From NCBI GenBank assembly GCA_029641185.1, contig JAPWGK010000010.1, positions 1,302,001-1,366,000 on the forward strand: DNA of 64,000 nt, read 5' to 3'. The notes beneath the pieces were generated by a model. That model made no database searches. It was not told where the DNA came from and saw only the letters and a program-made list of their open reading frames with translations. A program made the position numbers and the translations under genes. Shown here piece after piece: positions 1 through 11,528 of the stretch (within the stretch, counting starts at the first letter, position 1; each line of letters begins with the position of its first letter). The DNA comes from Pseudofabraea citricarpa (Eukaryota > Ascomycota > Leotiomycetes > Helotiales > Dermateaceae).

Positions 1-1029
1 TAAAGTAATTCTGTCTATGCAGTACAGTGCTCTTAATTCTCTATGGGATTGAATCACTAGCTGACATCAAACCAGGACTTCACGCTTTGGCCAAATTCAC
101 ACGCAGCGGAATCCCATGCTCGTGGAGCAGCTACACTGATAAAGGCCAGAGGAGGCCCATCAGCCTTCACCAGTTCAGCTTCAAAATTCCTACTTTCGAC
201 GTAAGTTATTGGCCCATTCCTGCTTTGCGTATGGCTAAATTCAAGCCATCATGTTTAATTTGTTGACCCATTGTGTAGCCTCTCTTACTATGATACCATA
301 TCTTCAATATCTCTGGAACAATCAACATTCATCTCACGCCAGGTCGAAACTAGTGAGACTTCATCACAATCCGAAGATGATCTCTTCATAAAATATACTA
401 CCGACGTTCTTGATCAGCTATCCGATATATCGAATCTCGTACATCTATTCAAGGAGGCCAAGCTCCTCGGCAAAATCTCTATTGCAGATAGTCAACAATC
501 AGTAGCAGAGATCACAACTCACGCCCTGAAGATCACTGCAATCCTCCACAGTATCAAGGTTCCGGCCGAGTTCCCTTCTCTTCACCAAGACTATATTTTC
601 ACTGCAGAAGCATATCGTCTGGCGGCATTCGTATACCTGTACAAAATCCTAAGCGCTTACACGGAAATCGTCGATGTCGAACAAATCAAAGCTTCGGCCC
701 AAGGCTGCCTGCAAGCAATATCGCACGTACCGGCTTCCTCTCCTCTCTCAAGTAGACATCTATATCCGCTCTTCACAGCCGCCTGCGAGACCTTTCTGCC
801 TTCAGAAAGAGCCTTCGCAAAAGGTCGCTTCGAAGCGATGAGGGCAAGAGCAGGTGGGTTTCGAAATGTGCAGCGAGCCCAGGAGTTAGTTGAGGATGTT
901 TGGCAGTCGAAAGATCAACTCCTGTGCACGAACCGATATCTTCCTCCTGATTGCAATAAGAAGGCTGCGGGCACACTGGGCTGCTTTGAGGTTATGAAAG
1001 CGGCCGGGAAAGTTATCCTTATCGCCTGA
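1..1029 (+). CDS. Fungal-specific transcription factor, C-terminal part (partial, 5' end outside window)
   Basis: Only the 3' end of the gene is here. Proposed exons are 61-200 and 279-1029, with an acceptor (cactag) at 55-60 and an intron 201-278 (gtaagt to tgtgtag). Frame 1 has stops at 34-36 and 58-60, so bases 1-60 must be intron. The first exon reads HARGAATLIKARGG and the join gives STLSYYDTISSIS, which is the pattern of the Fungal_trans_2 domain found behind Zn2Cys6 DNA-binding domains. The remainder is helical, as in that domain, and ends at tga 1027-1029. The zinc cluster itself would lie upstream, outside the window. The target pathway cannot be told. The family call is fairly good; the exon 61-200 is inferred from splice sites and similarity. 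Confidence 0.7.
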
Positions 1030-1408
1030 GGAAGCAAGTTGTTATTGCTGTCAACCTTTTTGGCTTTCACATGTGTGGCTAGAACTTTTACTTGCTGCGC
1101 TCTAATTACGGCTACTTCTCCGCGTTACATACAATAGGGTGGTCTCTACTTCTAGGGGCTTTTAATGAGATACGATACCATGAATTCATTTGGGTTGGAA
1201 CATGATGCTTATGAAAGTACCTTGCAGCCGTCAACGAGCAGCACCTTTCATCTATCTTCAGAGAATAATGACGAGTTCCCTCAAAAGACAAAAACACCGT
1301 TGGTCATGACCGGGTTAAATATCAAACCCATGCAATATTATCATAAAAAGCTTTGACATTGCAGATATCAACAGAAATGACGATTTCAATATTATTCTAC
1401 CTCTTATT
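1030..1408. other. Intergenic, between convergent genes
   Basis: This 379-bp stretch holds the 3' ends of the regulator gene (+) and the oxidoreductase gene (-). Only short random ORFs are present. I see no RNA gene or repeat. Confidence 0.6.
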
Positions 1409-2650
1409 CTACTCCCATGCCAGTCGCTTTCCCTCCTTGGAACTCTTCTTCGCTACCTCGATAAGCTTGATAACATTTCTTGCTTCTTCAGGCTTCACCA
1501 AAAGTTCACCGGTACCGTGGATAGCTTTACCGAGATTCTCGTAGAATCCAAGATAGTTACCCTTCTCGGACGTCACAGGCGTCTCCCACATGCCTTTAGT
1601 AACACTCTCCTTGCTGCCCTCAACAGGGGCATCTGTTGTAAGAACGCCATAAATCGATGAATCCTCAACACCAAATTCAGAGGCTTCAATGGCTACAGGT
1701 GGCGAGACCTTCACACGCTGGTCTTCCTGAGGATCAATGCCGCCCTTGACGAAAGATCCCTTTGTTCCACGGACACGATAGCGCGGCTGCACAGCAAGAC
1801 AAGATAGCATGCTAGATCTCAAGATGACGGTTTTTCTCAATCCTTCATATCCCAGAATGATGGTGAAGGCATCATCACTGCTTTGGTCCTCAGGAGATCT
1901 TTGGTTTGCAAGCACGGCCTGGACCGTCTCTGGGACACCGAAAAGTACAAGTGCCTGATCGATAATGTGAGCACCAAGGTCAAAGATGGAACCTGCAGCT
2001 GGATCGGTGGATTTCCAGGACTTGGCCGATGGTTGCGGAGAATAACGGTCCATCGTAGACTCGAAGTTTAGGACTTCCCCCAGTGGAGAAGGAGTCGTCT
2101 TCATGAGACGTTGGAGAGTGAGGAAGTCGGAGTCAAATCGTCGATCTAGAGCAAGGAAGTCAGGGAGATGTTGTTTTCTTCAATGGGCCAATACGTACTC
2201 TGGAAAACGGTCAGAACCTTGCCGGATTTCTTGGCTGCTGCTACAAGTGTATCTGCCTCTGCACTGGTGGGTGTAAAAGGCTTCTCGACGATCACTACAT
2301 GTATCGTTAGACAAAACACTTACGAAAGAAATCTCGAGGGTGGTATTCTAACCATGTTTTCCAGCCTCCAAAGCCTTCAAGGCTTGGGCACAGTGCAGAG
2401 CAGGAGGTGTCGACAAGACCACCAGGTCTACATCTCCGAGACCGAAGAACTCTTCCTCGGTCTGAACCCACTTGACCTCGGGTCGTGCATTGCTGATATG
2501 CTTGTCCGTGGCAGATTTCGGGGCAGAGCGTTGTAGAACGGCTTGAAGCTTGAATTGAGGTGATGCATCTATGAAAGGGATGTGGAAGACAATGGCGGAT
2601 AAGCCGTAGCCGATCACACCTACGCGGATGGGTTGAGAGTTGGAAGTCAT
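1409..2650 (-). CDS. Gfo/Idh/MocA-family NAD(P)-dependent oxidoreductase
   Basis: Three exons on the minus strand: 2650-2353, 2294-2199 and 2145-1409, giving 376 residues. The ATG at 2650 starts MTSNSQPIRVGVIGYG. The N-terminal Rossmann fold carries a GxGxxx nucleotide-binding loop (GYGLSA, residues about 13-18). The first join restores GKHVIVEKPFTP, which contains the EKP motif whose lysine is catalytic in this family. The second join gives VFQNRRFDSDF, another conserved family segment. The C-terminal half (FDLGAHIIDQALVLFG) matches the GFO_IDH_MocA C-terminal domain. Such enzymes oxidise or reduce sugars and related cyclic polyols in the cytosol; the substrate cannot be told from sequence. 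The donor of intron 1 (gttaga) is weaker than the others. The gene is divergent from the DUF336 gene at 3362. Confidence 0.9.
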
Positions 2651-3361
2651 TTTGTTTGCTTCTTGGCTTCTTGTATGGGATGAGTGATGGATGAGATGTG
2701 TTTGAAAGGAGGAAGTGAGAGGATTATGAGAAGTAGTGAGATATTTATACCTAACCACCCATACAAGGTCTACTAAGTGAACGGCAATAGAAGCAACAGC
2801 AAGCTCCTCACTTGGGCACTTGCTTTGTGATGCATCGCCGGCCTCCTCGTCTTCCCATCCATGCTCATCACCAATCATCAACTCACGGCATTGTTGTCGC
2901 GGCCCGAAAGAAACATCATTACTCAAGAAGATGTTCCATGATGCTCTTCTCATTGGATCAGCGAGAAGACGTCGAGGAAGTGAGCTCGATAAGTGGATCT
3001 CGGAAGGCATCCCGAAGAGGAAATATCAGGAGTAACGATGTTCCGAGTGGGGCATTGAGTGCGAGAGGGGCATCACCCCTCATCGTCATGTTTTCTTGGT
3101 GGGCGCGAGCAGGCCAGGGGAGTTTCGGGCCATACACAATGATACCAGGTATAAATATAAGGTAAGGAGATGAATCGGGAAAGATAAGTGGTTGCTTTAA
3201 AGATCCAATTCTTATTTCTCTGGACTTCTCTTTCTTCTTCCTTTTTCCTTTTAATCATCCCTCTTCGTTTTGACATCTCCCCATCACGTCAATCAATCAA
3301 TCAATCAATCAGTCACTCAATTATTCACTCCCTCACCCACTCACCCACTCAATTCAGAAAC
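2651..3361. promoter_or_regulatory. Divergent intergenic region with CT-rich leader and CAAT/ACTC repeats
   Basis: This is the shared upstream region of the oxidoreductase (-) and the DUF336 protein (+). From about 3190 the plus strand turns pyrimidine-rich, and bases 3293-3355 are short repeats of atca and cactc just before the ATG at 3362, as in many fungal 5' leaders. No canonical regulatory motif stood out. Confidence 0.5.
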
Positions 3362-3941
3362 ATGGCAGGATTACAAGCAGCACCCACTACGGTACCTCCC
3401 CCTTCTCTCCATTTCATCATCCGAGTGACCACTTACTGACTCCCTCTCTTCTCAGCCGGCCGACATAGCAGCTCAGGAATCCACCCTCCTTTTCCCCTCC
3501 TTCACAAGTGACGACGCATTCACACTGGGCAGCATCCTGCGCACACGTCTGCGCGAGCTTGAGTCCTCCAAGGCAGCCGTGATCTCGATTGTGTCGACCA
3601 ACAGCTCGCGCGTGCTCTTCCACGCCATCTCGCGGCCCGGCGGCGCCAAAGACAACGAGCGCTGGATCGAGCGCAAGACGGCGACGGTCCTCAGATGGGG
3701 CCACAGTACCTGGTACTGGTCACGCTACTTCGAGGGCGACGAGGAGCTGTTTGCTACGAAGCTCGGGTTGAGCCATGAGGCCTCGAGGGGTTTCGCTATC
3801 CATGGCGGGGCCGTCCCCGTCGTTGTGAGGGGCGTCGAGGACCCGGTTGCGGTCGTCGTCGTTAGTGGGTTGAAGCAGGATCAGGATCATATGGTTGTTG
3901 TGGAAGGGATGAGAGAGTTTCTGCAGACAGTGGGCAAGTAG
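3362..3941 (+). CDS. DUF336 / GlcG-like (HbpS-like) small protein, UPF0303 type
   Basis: Two exons, 3362-3391 and 3456-3941, encode 171 residues. The intron is gtacct to ttctcag and falls between codons. The first exon encodes only MAGLQAAPTT; the second opens PADIAAQESTLLFPSF. The core contains ISIVSTNSSRVLFHAISRPG, RWIERKTATVLRWGHSTWYW and FAIHGGAVPVVV, as in the UPF0303 group of the DUF336 family that includes budding yeast YBR137W. The length fits that group. The biochemical function is not established. The start is the only ATG that precedes the donor in frame. Confidence 0.85.
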
Positions 3942-6654
3942 AGTGGTGGAATGAGGTGTACGTTGTTTACATAGATTTAGTTCTATGAGAGATTGACTTG
4001 GAAATTAGTTCTCTGTAATTCGACGATCCTACCACATTTTTAGTTTACCTTGTACTTAAAAATGTTCTTCAAAACCAGACAAGAAGCCTGGTGCGTGAAT
4101 GAAGAGGATTTGAAATAGGAAACAAAAACTTTTGCAAATTCTAATGTCGTAGCAAAGGTATCATCTTCATGTAAGTATGATTATTCCGATACCTTCGCCG
4201 GAATTGTCTCAACTTGGAGCTAGGGTGTGAATGAAAAGTCCAGTAATTTAAGCAGGCAATAATATCCCGATTGAGAAAGGAGGAACTTACATTCAGCAGA
4301 CTCATCAGAAACCCACCTCACCAGAACCTGATCATGGGAGAAGGCAATGAGAGATCCTACGTCGCTGCATCATAGTCGTCATGCACGAACCCTTCCTCGT
4401 TGAACCAACAAACGCCATTGATTTTGATATGTTTATCTTATTCCTGTTGTCATCTCTAGTTTCGTTGCTATGCCTACTAGGCTATCATCAGACACGAGAT
4501 CCGAGACGACGCAATGCCCGTATTTGTTTATTTACCTGCGAATAAGGTCCTTCAACCGATCAAATAGGTTGTACGTTCTTTCTCATATCGTCATCGCGAG
4601 GTCTTGCCGAAACCATCTCTCTTGTGTTTCAACGAGCCGGGAATTAACAAGACCGAGTATCTGGAGCCACGGCCATCTTCAGGGTAGGGAGTGCCCAATT
4701 GGCGGCTTTGGATTGAAGTAGGTGCTGATAAGACTGAGTTTGAACAATATCTAATTGAACTTCAACAGTATAAAAGCGGTTGTGGGCTACATGGATATCA
4801 GGAGTTGTGGCCTTACTTGTCCTACAAACTCTATAGTCTAGATATTCGGAATACTTCCTGCAGTCTCGACGTCACACGATCCCAGTACCAAAACCCAATC
4901 CACTGGATAGTGTTCCAACGAACAATAGGCTAATATTTTCTCTGTTGCTAATAGATTATGAGATTTCGCTTGAAGCAAAGCGAAAATAATAAAAAATATC
5001 GAGCCGTTTAGATCTCCTTCTGGTTTCGTAGGAATTCCAATGGCGGGTAATTCCCCAAAAATGTGTCATACTTCATTTCAAGACCTGATTGTCAGAGGTA
5101 AAATCATTCGTTCAAAAGTCGAATTATCCTGTGGAAATGAGTAATCGGTGGGGAGATTTTAACCGAGGGAAATGGGGATTTCCATTTGTCCTTTGGATCC
5201 TCAAGGACATCAGATTACTCCGTGCAAATAATTCACGCTTTTTGGCTTTTGAAATGTGTGTTTATATCGACCTTGGACAGTCGGGAATGCATGTTTATGA
5301 CTGAAATGGTAGAAAATATGGCCCACAGGATATTTCAAGATTGCGAGTCAAATAGCTGGATGGAAACGAGACTACAAAGGTCGTCGATTACAACGTAGCT
5401 TCGCAATTCCTCTCCACAAGCCGAGACCTGTAGTCACTGTCAATTAGCTCAACGTCCTGACACACTGAACTAAGACTCAAGCTGATAGTCGATCTTTCTG
5501 CCAGACTCCATGTCTTCTCTTCCTTTTGTAAAAGAAGGAAGAAAACTCAACAGTGAATTCTGTGTAATTCTCACCAAGTATCCTTATTCGGAGAGGAGTT
5601 AATTTTCGAGTAGCGTTCTAGAATGGCTACATAGTTGAGATCAGAGATATTCGAGATTCGAGCAAAGATATCGAGTACGTATAAGGAACCATTCCTCCAT
5701 GGAATGAAGGATCGTTGGTGAAATATTCGTGGGATATAATAAACGAAAATTGTGTAGATAGAGAGGAACAGAGCCATGGAGCCTAACGAACAACCCTTAG
5801 GAGGGCCAAGCGTAAGTGACTGATGAAGCCTCCGACAAGTCGAGTGGAAGTAAACCGAAGACAGAATAGCAACAATGTTTGATATCAAAGAAGAGGAAAA
5901 CGGCAAGTGTTGGGCAACAATTCGGTCTGAGAGCTGTAGGCAGCGGGAAAAGCAACAATAAGATCGTGTTTTATGTTGTCGAGACACCCTAAAGACGTCA
6001 AGTCAAGCGAACCACTCGCTCGCCTTGAGCATGTAGAAGAGTGAGTACTGGTACAACAGTAAGTCCTAACAATTCTTAAACAAAATCAAGTCACCGGAAT
6101 GAAAAACTTATGCGACTAGCATCATGTTTTACATCTCTCAGCCAGATGGCCTACCTCGCCTGCAAATGAGAGTCAGAGTGTATGAAGAGAAAGACATGTC
6201 TCGGCTTTGAATAATCCAGCCCAGCATGGACTTTGGGATAGTGCATGACAAGCTGTGCCGCCTCATGGATCATTTCACTGCGCCTGATGACTGGCGTCGT
6301 AATGTCCATCACCACCTTGGAGAGGTGCACCAGATATGATAGACCCTTGCGAGCCAATGGGACCAACTTACTCAAAGTTGTATTGCCTTACAAAATTTTA
6401 GCTCAGCATGTGTCAAGTTGTTCGAGTTGGCTAGAGCCTTTCATTTTTCTGTCCCGCATACATCGCTAAGCCCATCTGAACTTTTGCAGCTCCCGAGGTT
6501 TCACAGTCCAGACACTCAAATCTTGCAAAGTTCATAAAATCTCAAAATTTTCGGATGATGTTTACGTGTAGCATTGTTAGCTCGTGAATCGACTATTTCC
6601 ATGCCATGTTAAACCCCCCGATCCCGACCCGGTAACAACAGACAAGAGAATCGT
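3942..6654. other. 2.7-kb non-coding stretch
   Basis: No ORF here resembles a protein I know. A 138-codon minus-strand frame (5571-5987) and several shorter plus-strand frames look random. A perfect 8-bp inverted repeat (tttcgctt, 6-nt loop) sits at 4964-4985. An ATG at 5776 is followed by an open frame that meets a stop at tga, with a gtaagt at the point where a first exon could end, but I found no convincing second exon. The region could hold 3' UTRs, decayed sequence or a non-coding RNA. Confidence 0.45.
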
Positions 6655-7291
6655 TCAAAATCCTAGAAGTGGGTTAGCAACTATTCCATTTATCTTCTCC
6701 TTTCTTCTTCAACGTACTAAGCGGAGTGAAAAACCATCTGTTTTTTCCTGAGGTGTATCTCTCCTCCAATGCCTTCTTGACAGTCTTCTTGGCCTCCTCT
6801 CGTTGAGAAACTTCCTTGAAGGTGTCTGCGGTAACAACACCCTTCAATCCCTCCAACTCCAACGTGTAGCGAGTTGGCATCAAGTGATTGTAGTTAATCA
6901 CCTTGATGAAAGGCTTAACCTTGCTGCGCTTGGTTTGGCGGGCTTTGGACATCCGGCGGGTGATCTGGGATGGGTATCGTTCAATACCTGCAACCAGCGC
7001 GTGTGGGTATGGGTGGGATTTGTTTCCAGCATCTTGAGGCTGGATAATCACGACCTATATTCCTCCGTCAGCATTGCCTCCTCCTAGATTTCCTATCTCA
7101 TGGTTGTAGTCTTCGCAGCTTCGCAATCGTCTAGGTGGTTCGTCTGCGATGGAGTAGTGAAATTTACCTTCTTTCCGGCATATCTGCCTCGGGTGATGAT
7201 GGCAACACGGCCGACCTTGAGGACTATTACAGAGTCAGCACTCCCATGTAGTCCAATTCGGAGGATATATCATGGAATCCTTACACTTCAT
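6655..7291 (-). CDS. RPL27: 60S ribosomal protein eL27
   Basis: Four exons on the minus strand: 7291-7285 (7 nt), 7223-7168, 7054-6718 and 6662-6655 (8 nt), giving 135 residues, the usual eL27 length. The first exon is ATG AAG T; joining it to exon 2 gives [21 protein letters not shown]. Exon 3 carries [20 protein letters not shown] and the KOW-type N-terminal fold continues into it. Joining exon 3 to the last exon restores the family's C-terminus TPLRF followed by tga. Introns have good signals (gtaagg, gtaaat, gtacgt donors; gctaac branch point before the last acceptor). It is a component of the large cytosolic ribosomal subunit. Without the two tiny exons the protein would lack both conserved termini. 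Confidence 0.96.
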
Positions 7292-9255
7292 GGCGACTGC
7301 GGTGTGGTTGTCGATAGTTTGGCGTGTCTTGAAATTCCGAGGTCGCGAATTCTTTGTGCGAAGAAGGGCTCGGTTGTGGGGGTCACGAGACAAGCGCCAA
7401 ATCTAGATTAGCCACAAAATGATCGCGGCACCGGCAGAACTTAAATCCGCAACACACGTTCGATATGTCATGTGACTGTCTGACATACAGTTGTGTTTCG
7501 TTGCATGACGGACCTCAACTGTTGAGTTGCTCTTTAGGGAAATGAGACATCTAGAACTCTGTACTAAAAGAGAAGCAACACTGTGTGACCAAATAAGTGG
7601 CTTTTGTTGCACATCGGACCTAACTCACCTATTCCATTATATTCGAGTTAAAATCCAAGATAATTAACTGCAATAGCTCTAACAGTGTCACGTGGCACGT
7701 TCCCCTGACTAGTAGCTACAGGCATCAAAGCGTAGAAGCGACTGGACTGGACGACCATGAAACTTCAACTCCAAGATCCAGGACACTCGGAGTCCTTCCA
7801 TGAGGACGAAACGCTTCACCTATCATCTCGTCAATATCCAGATTCCAGATGCGCCGAGGCTGACACGAACCTGCGCTAGGGTTAAGGTTAATTGTTTGAC
7901 CATGACCATGTGGAACGCTCCTGGTCATGTCTTCACCTTAACAGGCTCGGTTCGACGCCCAACGATTTCTGAATCAATAACAGCGGTCGCTTACGGAGTG
8001 AAAGGGACTATCGGCTGCTTCTGAAACTACTTCTCGGAGTCGAGACGGTAATGCAGAAAATGCACAGAGCCTTACCGAGTCAACCCATCCAAAAGATTCA
8101 ATGGAGAAAGAGGAAACGACCGTGACAGTTGTTCGACTTGGCATGGGAATTCTGCAGTCTCTGCAGCTATCGCAAGTATTACCCTTTCGTCTACCACAGC
8201 CACCCAACATCGTATATGCAAGGGACCTCGAGCATGATCGCCACAAGGAAGGTGCAAATCATGATGGCTTTGATCAAGTTTGAACGCAATCGAGGCGTAT
8301 TTGGTTATGAGCTCGAATGTCATGGAAGAGCAGGCCTGTTGGTTTGGTGGGGTGGAGACTTTCCCAGAACCAAGTGGCTTGGGCTACCTTCTCTGCTCTA
8401 CCGGTATGACGTTCATCACATCAAAGTGCTGCTGAGGTGTCTGCCTCTGCCCTATGGCCTTAAGAACACAGCTCTACAGTCTCATTCAACTTGGCAGCGG
8501 TCGTTTAGTGCTGTTCACCTCGGCAGGCAACTCGATACTGAGCTGGGCAGCTTCACACGTTATCCCGTCAATACAACGGCCAGTATGATCGGAGTATGTG
8601 AATCATTCGCAACACTTCCTGATACTCCAGCACATGATCTACAAAACAACACCAAGGCTAGTGGCCTTCTGAGAAAACAAAACAAAGTCTTGGAAAGCTT
8701 CGCTCCTAAATGAATGAGGTAAATTGTGCGGCCGATCTTAATTCTCAGTGGATACTGCTTGTTTCATTGGATTTGCGCTGTCTCAGAAGCCAGCATAGTT
8801 TATGGTTACTGCGCATCATCTGAGCTTGTTCACACAAGTGGAAGATCCGAAAAGCTTGGCAACCCCCGGACTGCTCCATGGCCGGTGATCAATCCGCAGT
8901 ACTCTCGTCAGTTAGCCTTCACCGTTCACCATGATTGAAGATATTGCCAAGAAAGGGGGCAAGCTTTCGGTCTGCACCGTAGTGTCTGTTCATGATCTCA
9001 GCCTCCTCTAGGAGCTTCGGATTTGCTTCGTGCGGCTGGGCATCAACCGTGCTAGAGATCTTGGAAGGTCTAAGGCGGTAGTTGTTGACGAGGAAATAAA
9101 GTATATAAGGCGTCTGCCAGAAGCCCGAAATCAAATTCTTACTCTCATCATCAGCTTCACATTCTTGCATCTTCATCTTTCTCTTCTTACTTTCTACTTT
9201 CTTTTCAACTATTTAATCTTGTGCCGGTCACTTGTTACTCCATTCACTCTTAATC
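7292..9255. other. 2-kb intergenic region upstream of eL27 and of the secreted protein
   Basis: This is the divergent upstream region of RPL27 (-) and the gEgh16-type gene (+). A CACGTG E-box lies at 7689-7694. The longest open frame (8129-8713, +) has no ATG near its start and no recognisable content. The last 100 bases before 9256 are CT-rich leader. I see no supported gene, although a non-coding RNA cannot be excluded. Confidence 0.5.
9102..9108 (+). promoter_or_regulatory. TATA box of the gEgh16-type gene
   Basis: TATATAA lies about 150 bp before the ATG at 9256. It is followed by a long CT-rich transcribed-leader-like stretch, the usual layout of a strongly regulated fungal promoter. 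The assignment rests on position and motif only. Confidence 0.55.
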
Positions 9256-10022
9256 ATGCTTTTCACCTCAGTCCTCGTTTTCCTTGCTTCTACCCAGCTC
9301 GTTGCTGGTCACGGTGCCATCGTCAAGGCTGTCGGTGATGCCGGTGGATCTGGTACTGCTTTGGGCAGTAAGTATCTCTTTGGACATTGGCCTTAAGAAT
9401 TTTCAACTCACACTCTTTTTCTACAGTTGACGCCGCCACTCCTCGTGATGGATCTGCCAGAAACCCAGATCAACAGGACTCCACCCGTTTCAAGGGAGAG
9501 GCTGCTGATGCCTGCGGAGAGACTCTTGGAGGCGGAACCAACGACCCAGCCACCCAAGTTCCTCAGATGCTCGCTGCCAACGGCGGCGAGATGCCCCAGA
9601 TCACCCCAGGTGGAATGGTCATGATGACTCTTCACCAAGTCAACGGTGACGGAGCTGGCCCATACGCATGCATGATCGATGCCAGCGGTGCTGGTACTCA
9701 GTGGACCACAATGGCCGTTGCTACCAACGTCCCAGGTACCAACTCAAGATCCAAGGCCAAGGCCACCGACTTCGTGAGTTCTCATTCATTCTCTTCTCTG
9801 CTTTCACTTCTAACAATTCAATAGCCTCTTACTGCCAAGGTCGCCGCCGACCAGACTTGCACAGGTACCATGGGTGGAGCTACCGGTGTCTGCATGGTCA
9901 AGTGCATGAACGCTGCCAACGCTGGACCATTCGGAGGCTGTGTGCCAGTCCAGATGTCAGCAGGCAACGCTACTGCTGCAGCACCAGCCAAGCGCCAGAT
10001 CGCCCGTGGCTTCTCCGCATAA
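9256..10022 (+). CDS. Secreted gEgh16/GAS1 (MAS-type, DUF3129) protein
   Basis: Three exons, 9256-9367, 9427-9773 and 9825-10022, encode 218 residues. Donors are gtaagt and gtgagt; acceptors are ctacag and aatag. Residues 1-18 form a signal peptide (MLFTSVLVFLASTQLVAG), so the mature chain is predicted to start HGAIVKAVGDAGG. The body contains ATPRDGSARNPDQQDSTRF, the cysteine-containing DACGETLGGG, YACMIDASGAG and the C-terminal TCTGTMGGATGVCMVKC. This matches the family first described as Egh16 from powdery mildew and GAS1/GAS2 (MAS) of the rice blast fungus, which is expressed in appressoria and linked to host penetration. Members also occur in saprobes, so a pathogenic lifestyle is not proven. 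The molecular activity is unsettled. The start is fixed by the signal peptide. Confidence 0.9.
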
Positions 10023-10749
10023 ATGGATTTCCAGCAATCCAGGGAGAGCATAACGACCCTAACATAACTTCTTTTCTGTGGACGCATTACGACCGACCGA
10101 AAACTGATCCAGGGCCCAACCAATTTTTTATAACCTTTTGCCTAATCCTACTAAATGTCTCTCCTTCATGGCCTTTGCCGCTTTCTACCTCCAAATCCGA
10201 CAAACCTCCTATTCGCCAATTGTCTGTCAGCGAGCTTGTCAGAACTTTGAGCGCCTTTTTTTCTATTTTTCTTTTCTTTTCTTTTCTTATTATCTATGCG
10301 AGAATGGCGCGGGTGTGGTCCACAGAACTGTATTTATCTTAGACGGCGTGTATTAGTGTGTGTGTAAAGTCAAATACAATTTTTTGATGATCACTTTTCT
10401 TCTCCTGATAGTTTATGTAGGTCTTCTAACCGTGCAGATGGGAATAAGATAGAATGCAATGATTGAAAAGCATCTTCAGTCTTTCTATCTATGCGATGTC
10501 GTTAAACTTCGCGAATGTAGGGCATATTTCTACCTTTTGGCCAAGAATTAGTTTGCCAATCAAACCAGCCGCCGTCGATTGCTTAAATTGCTAGTTCACT
10601 AATTGGCAACCGTTCTTCTAACTTCTTTAGATTAACTCTTCATTTGGCTTCGCATTTCCGTTTGCTACTCTATCTGTTCTCCTCCATGCCCACCAAACCC
10701 GTTACACATATCCTTAACCGACTCATTAATTCCATCACCCATTCTCCCC
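10023..10749. other. Intergenic, 3' UTR of the secreted protein and upstream of a small ORF
   Basis: A T/C-rich run at about 10255-10290 and a TG-rich tail probably belong to the 3' UTR of the secreted-protein gene. From about 10600 the sequence becomes CT-rich, as in a 5' leader, running up to the ATG at 10750. No other gene is seen. Confidence 0.5.
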
Positions 10750-11027
10750 ATGCCCCTCCAGTACAAGGACAAGTACCAGCACAAGGACAAGCACACTGCC
10801 AATTCCACGTGTGTCCCCTTCCCTCTTCCCATCACCTCAACTCCAACCCGCCATCAAAAATCAGCCCTACCCCCTCAAACCACCCACCTCCCATATCCCC
10901 CTTGAAGCCCCCCAAGTCTCGAAACAAAGCAAACACCACCTCCGCCTCCTTCCCTACCTCTCTCCCGCTTTCCCGCTAGGCTCCTACCGGTAGAAATCGC
11001 GAATCCAAGTGCTGCTCGTGCGCATGA
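10750..11027 (+). CDS. Candidate 30-residue lysine-rich peptide with cysteine tail
   Basis: Proposed exons are 10750-10808 and 10994-11027 with a 185-bp intron (gtgtgt donor, ccggtag acceptor). Exon 1 reads MPLQYKDKYQHKDKHTANS with two KDKYQHKDK-type internal repeats; exon 2 supplies TNRESKCCSCA and then tga. The product is short, basic and ends in CSCA, which resembles a CxxX lipid-modification box, and the cysteine pair could be palmitoylated. These are inferences. The codons look chosen (AAG and GAC throughout), and a CT-rich leader precedes the ATG. An alternative acceptor at 10979 would give a different tail with no cysteines. I do not recognise the family. Confidence 0.4.
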
Positions 11028-11528
11028 ACTCCTTCTGTGACAAGCTAAGAAACATGGTGCGGCAGATCCACCCGCTTTCTACCGGTTACCAGGAGGTGAG
11101 ATTAAGCTTTTTGGAGCGAGGGACACGAGCGTTCGGGCTTTGACTCTGTAGAACCACGTTTTTCTGGTTTGGTTGTTGGTGGAGCTTGTTTTGAGGGTTT
11201 CAGGGTTGGGCGGTTATTGAGGGCGGAATTTTGATTGGTTTGTTGTTTAGGGGAAGGAGAGAGGACAAGAGAAAGAGGAAGATGGAGATGTAGAGGAGGG
11301 GGTTTGAGTTGAGGGTTTGTTTTTGTGGCGGGTGATGTGGAGTAAGTGTAAGAGGAATTATTGCGGGTTGCTTATTAAGTGAATAGGAATTGAGTTAGAT
11401 CTTCTTGAGCTGATAACTTGGTAAGGTAAGTAGATAGTATTACAGTCACTTCGTATTCGTACATCTAGTTGATACAGTATGACTTTAACATCCCAAAGTC
11501 GTCCGAAGGTGATCAGGACATTCAGATC
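11028..11528. other. Intergenic, purine-rich
   Basis: This separates the small ORF from the 3' end of the seryl-tRNA synthetase gene. Bases 11160-11350 are G/T/A-rich with runs of gga and tttg. No gene, repeat unit or RNA is recognised. Confidence 0.5.

Noticed and set aside
5571..5987. 138-codon minus-strand frame
   Set aside because: The composition looks random and nothing is recognisable; no promoter or splice support.
7920..7965. ggttcgacgcc resembling a tRNA B box
   Set aside because: No paired T stem, acceptor stem or A box could be formed around it.
8129..8713. 194-codon plus-strand frame
   Set aside because: It has no ATG near its start and no domain, and other random frames overlap it on both strands.
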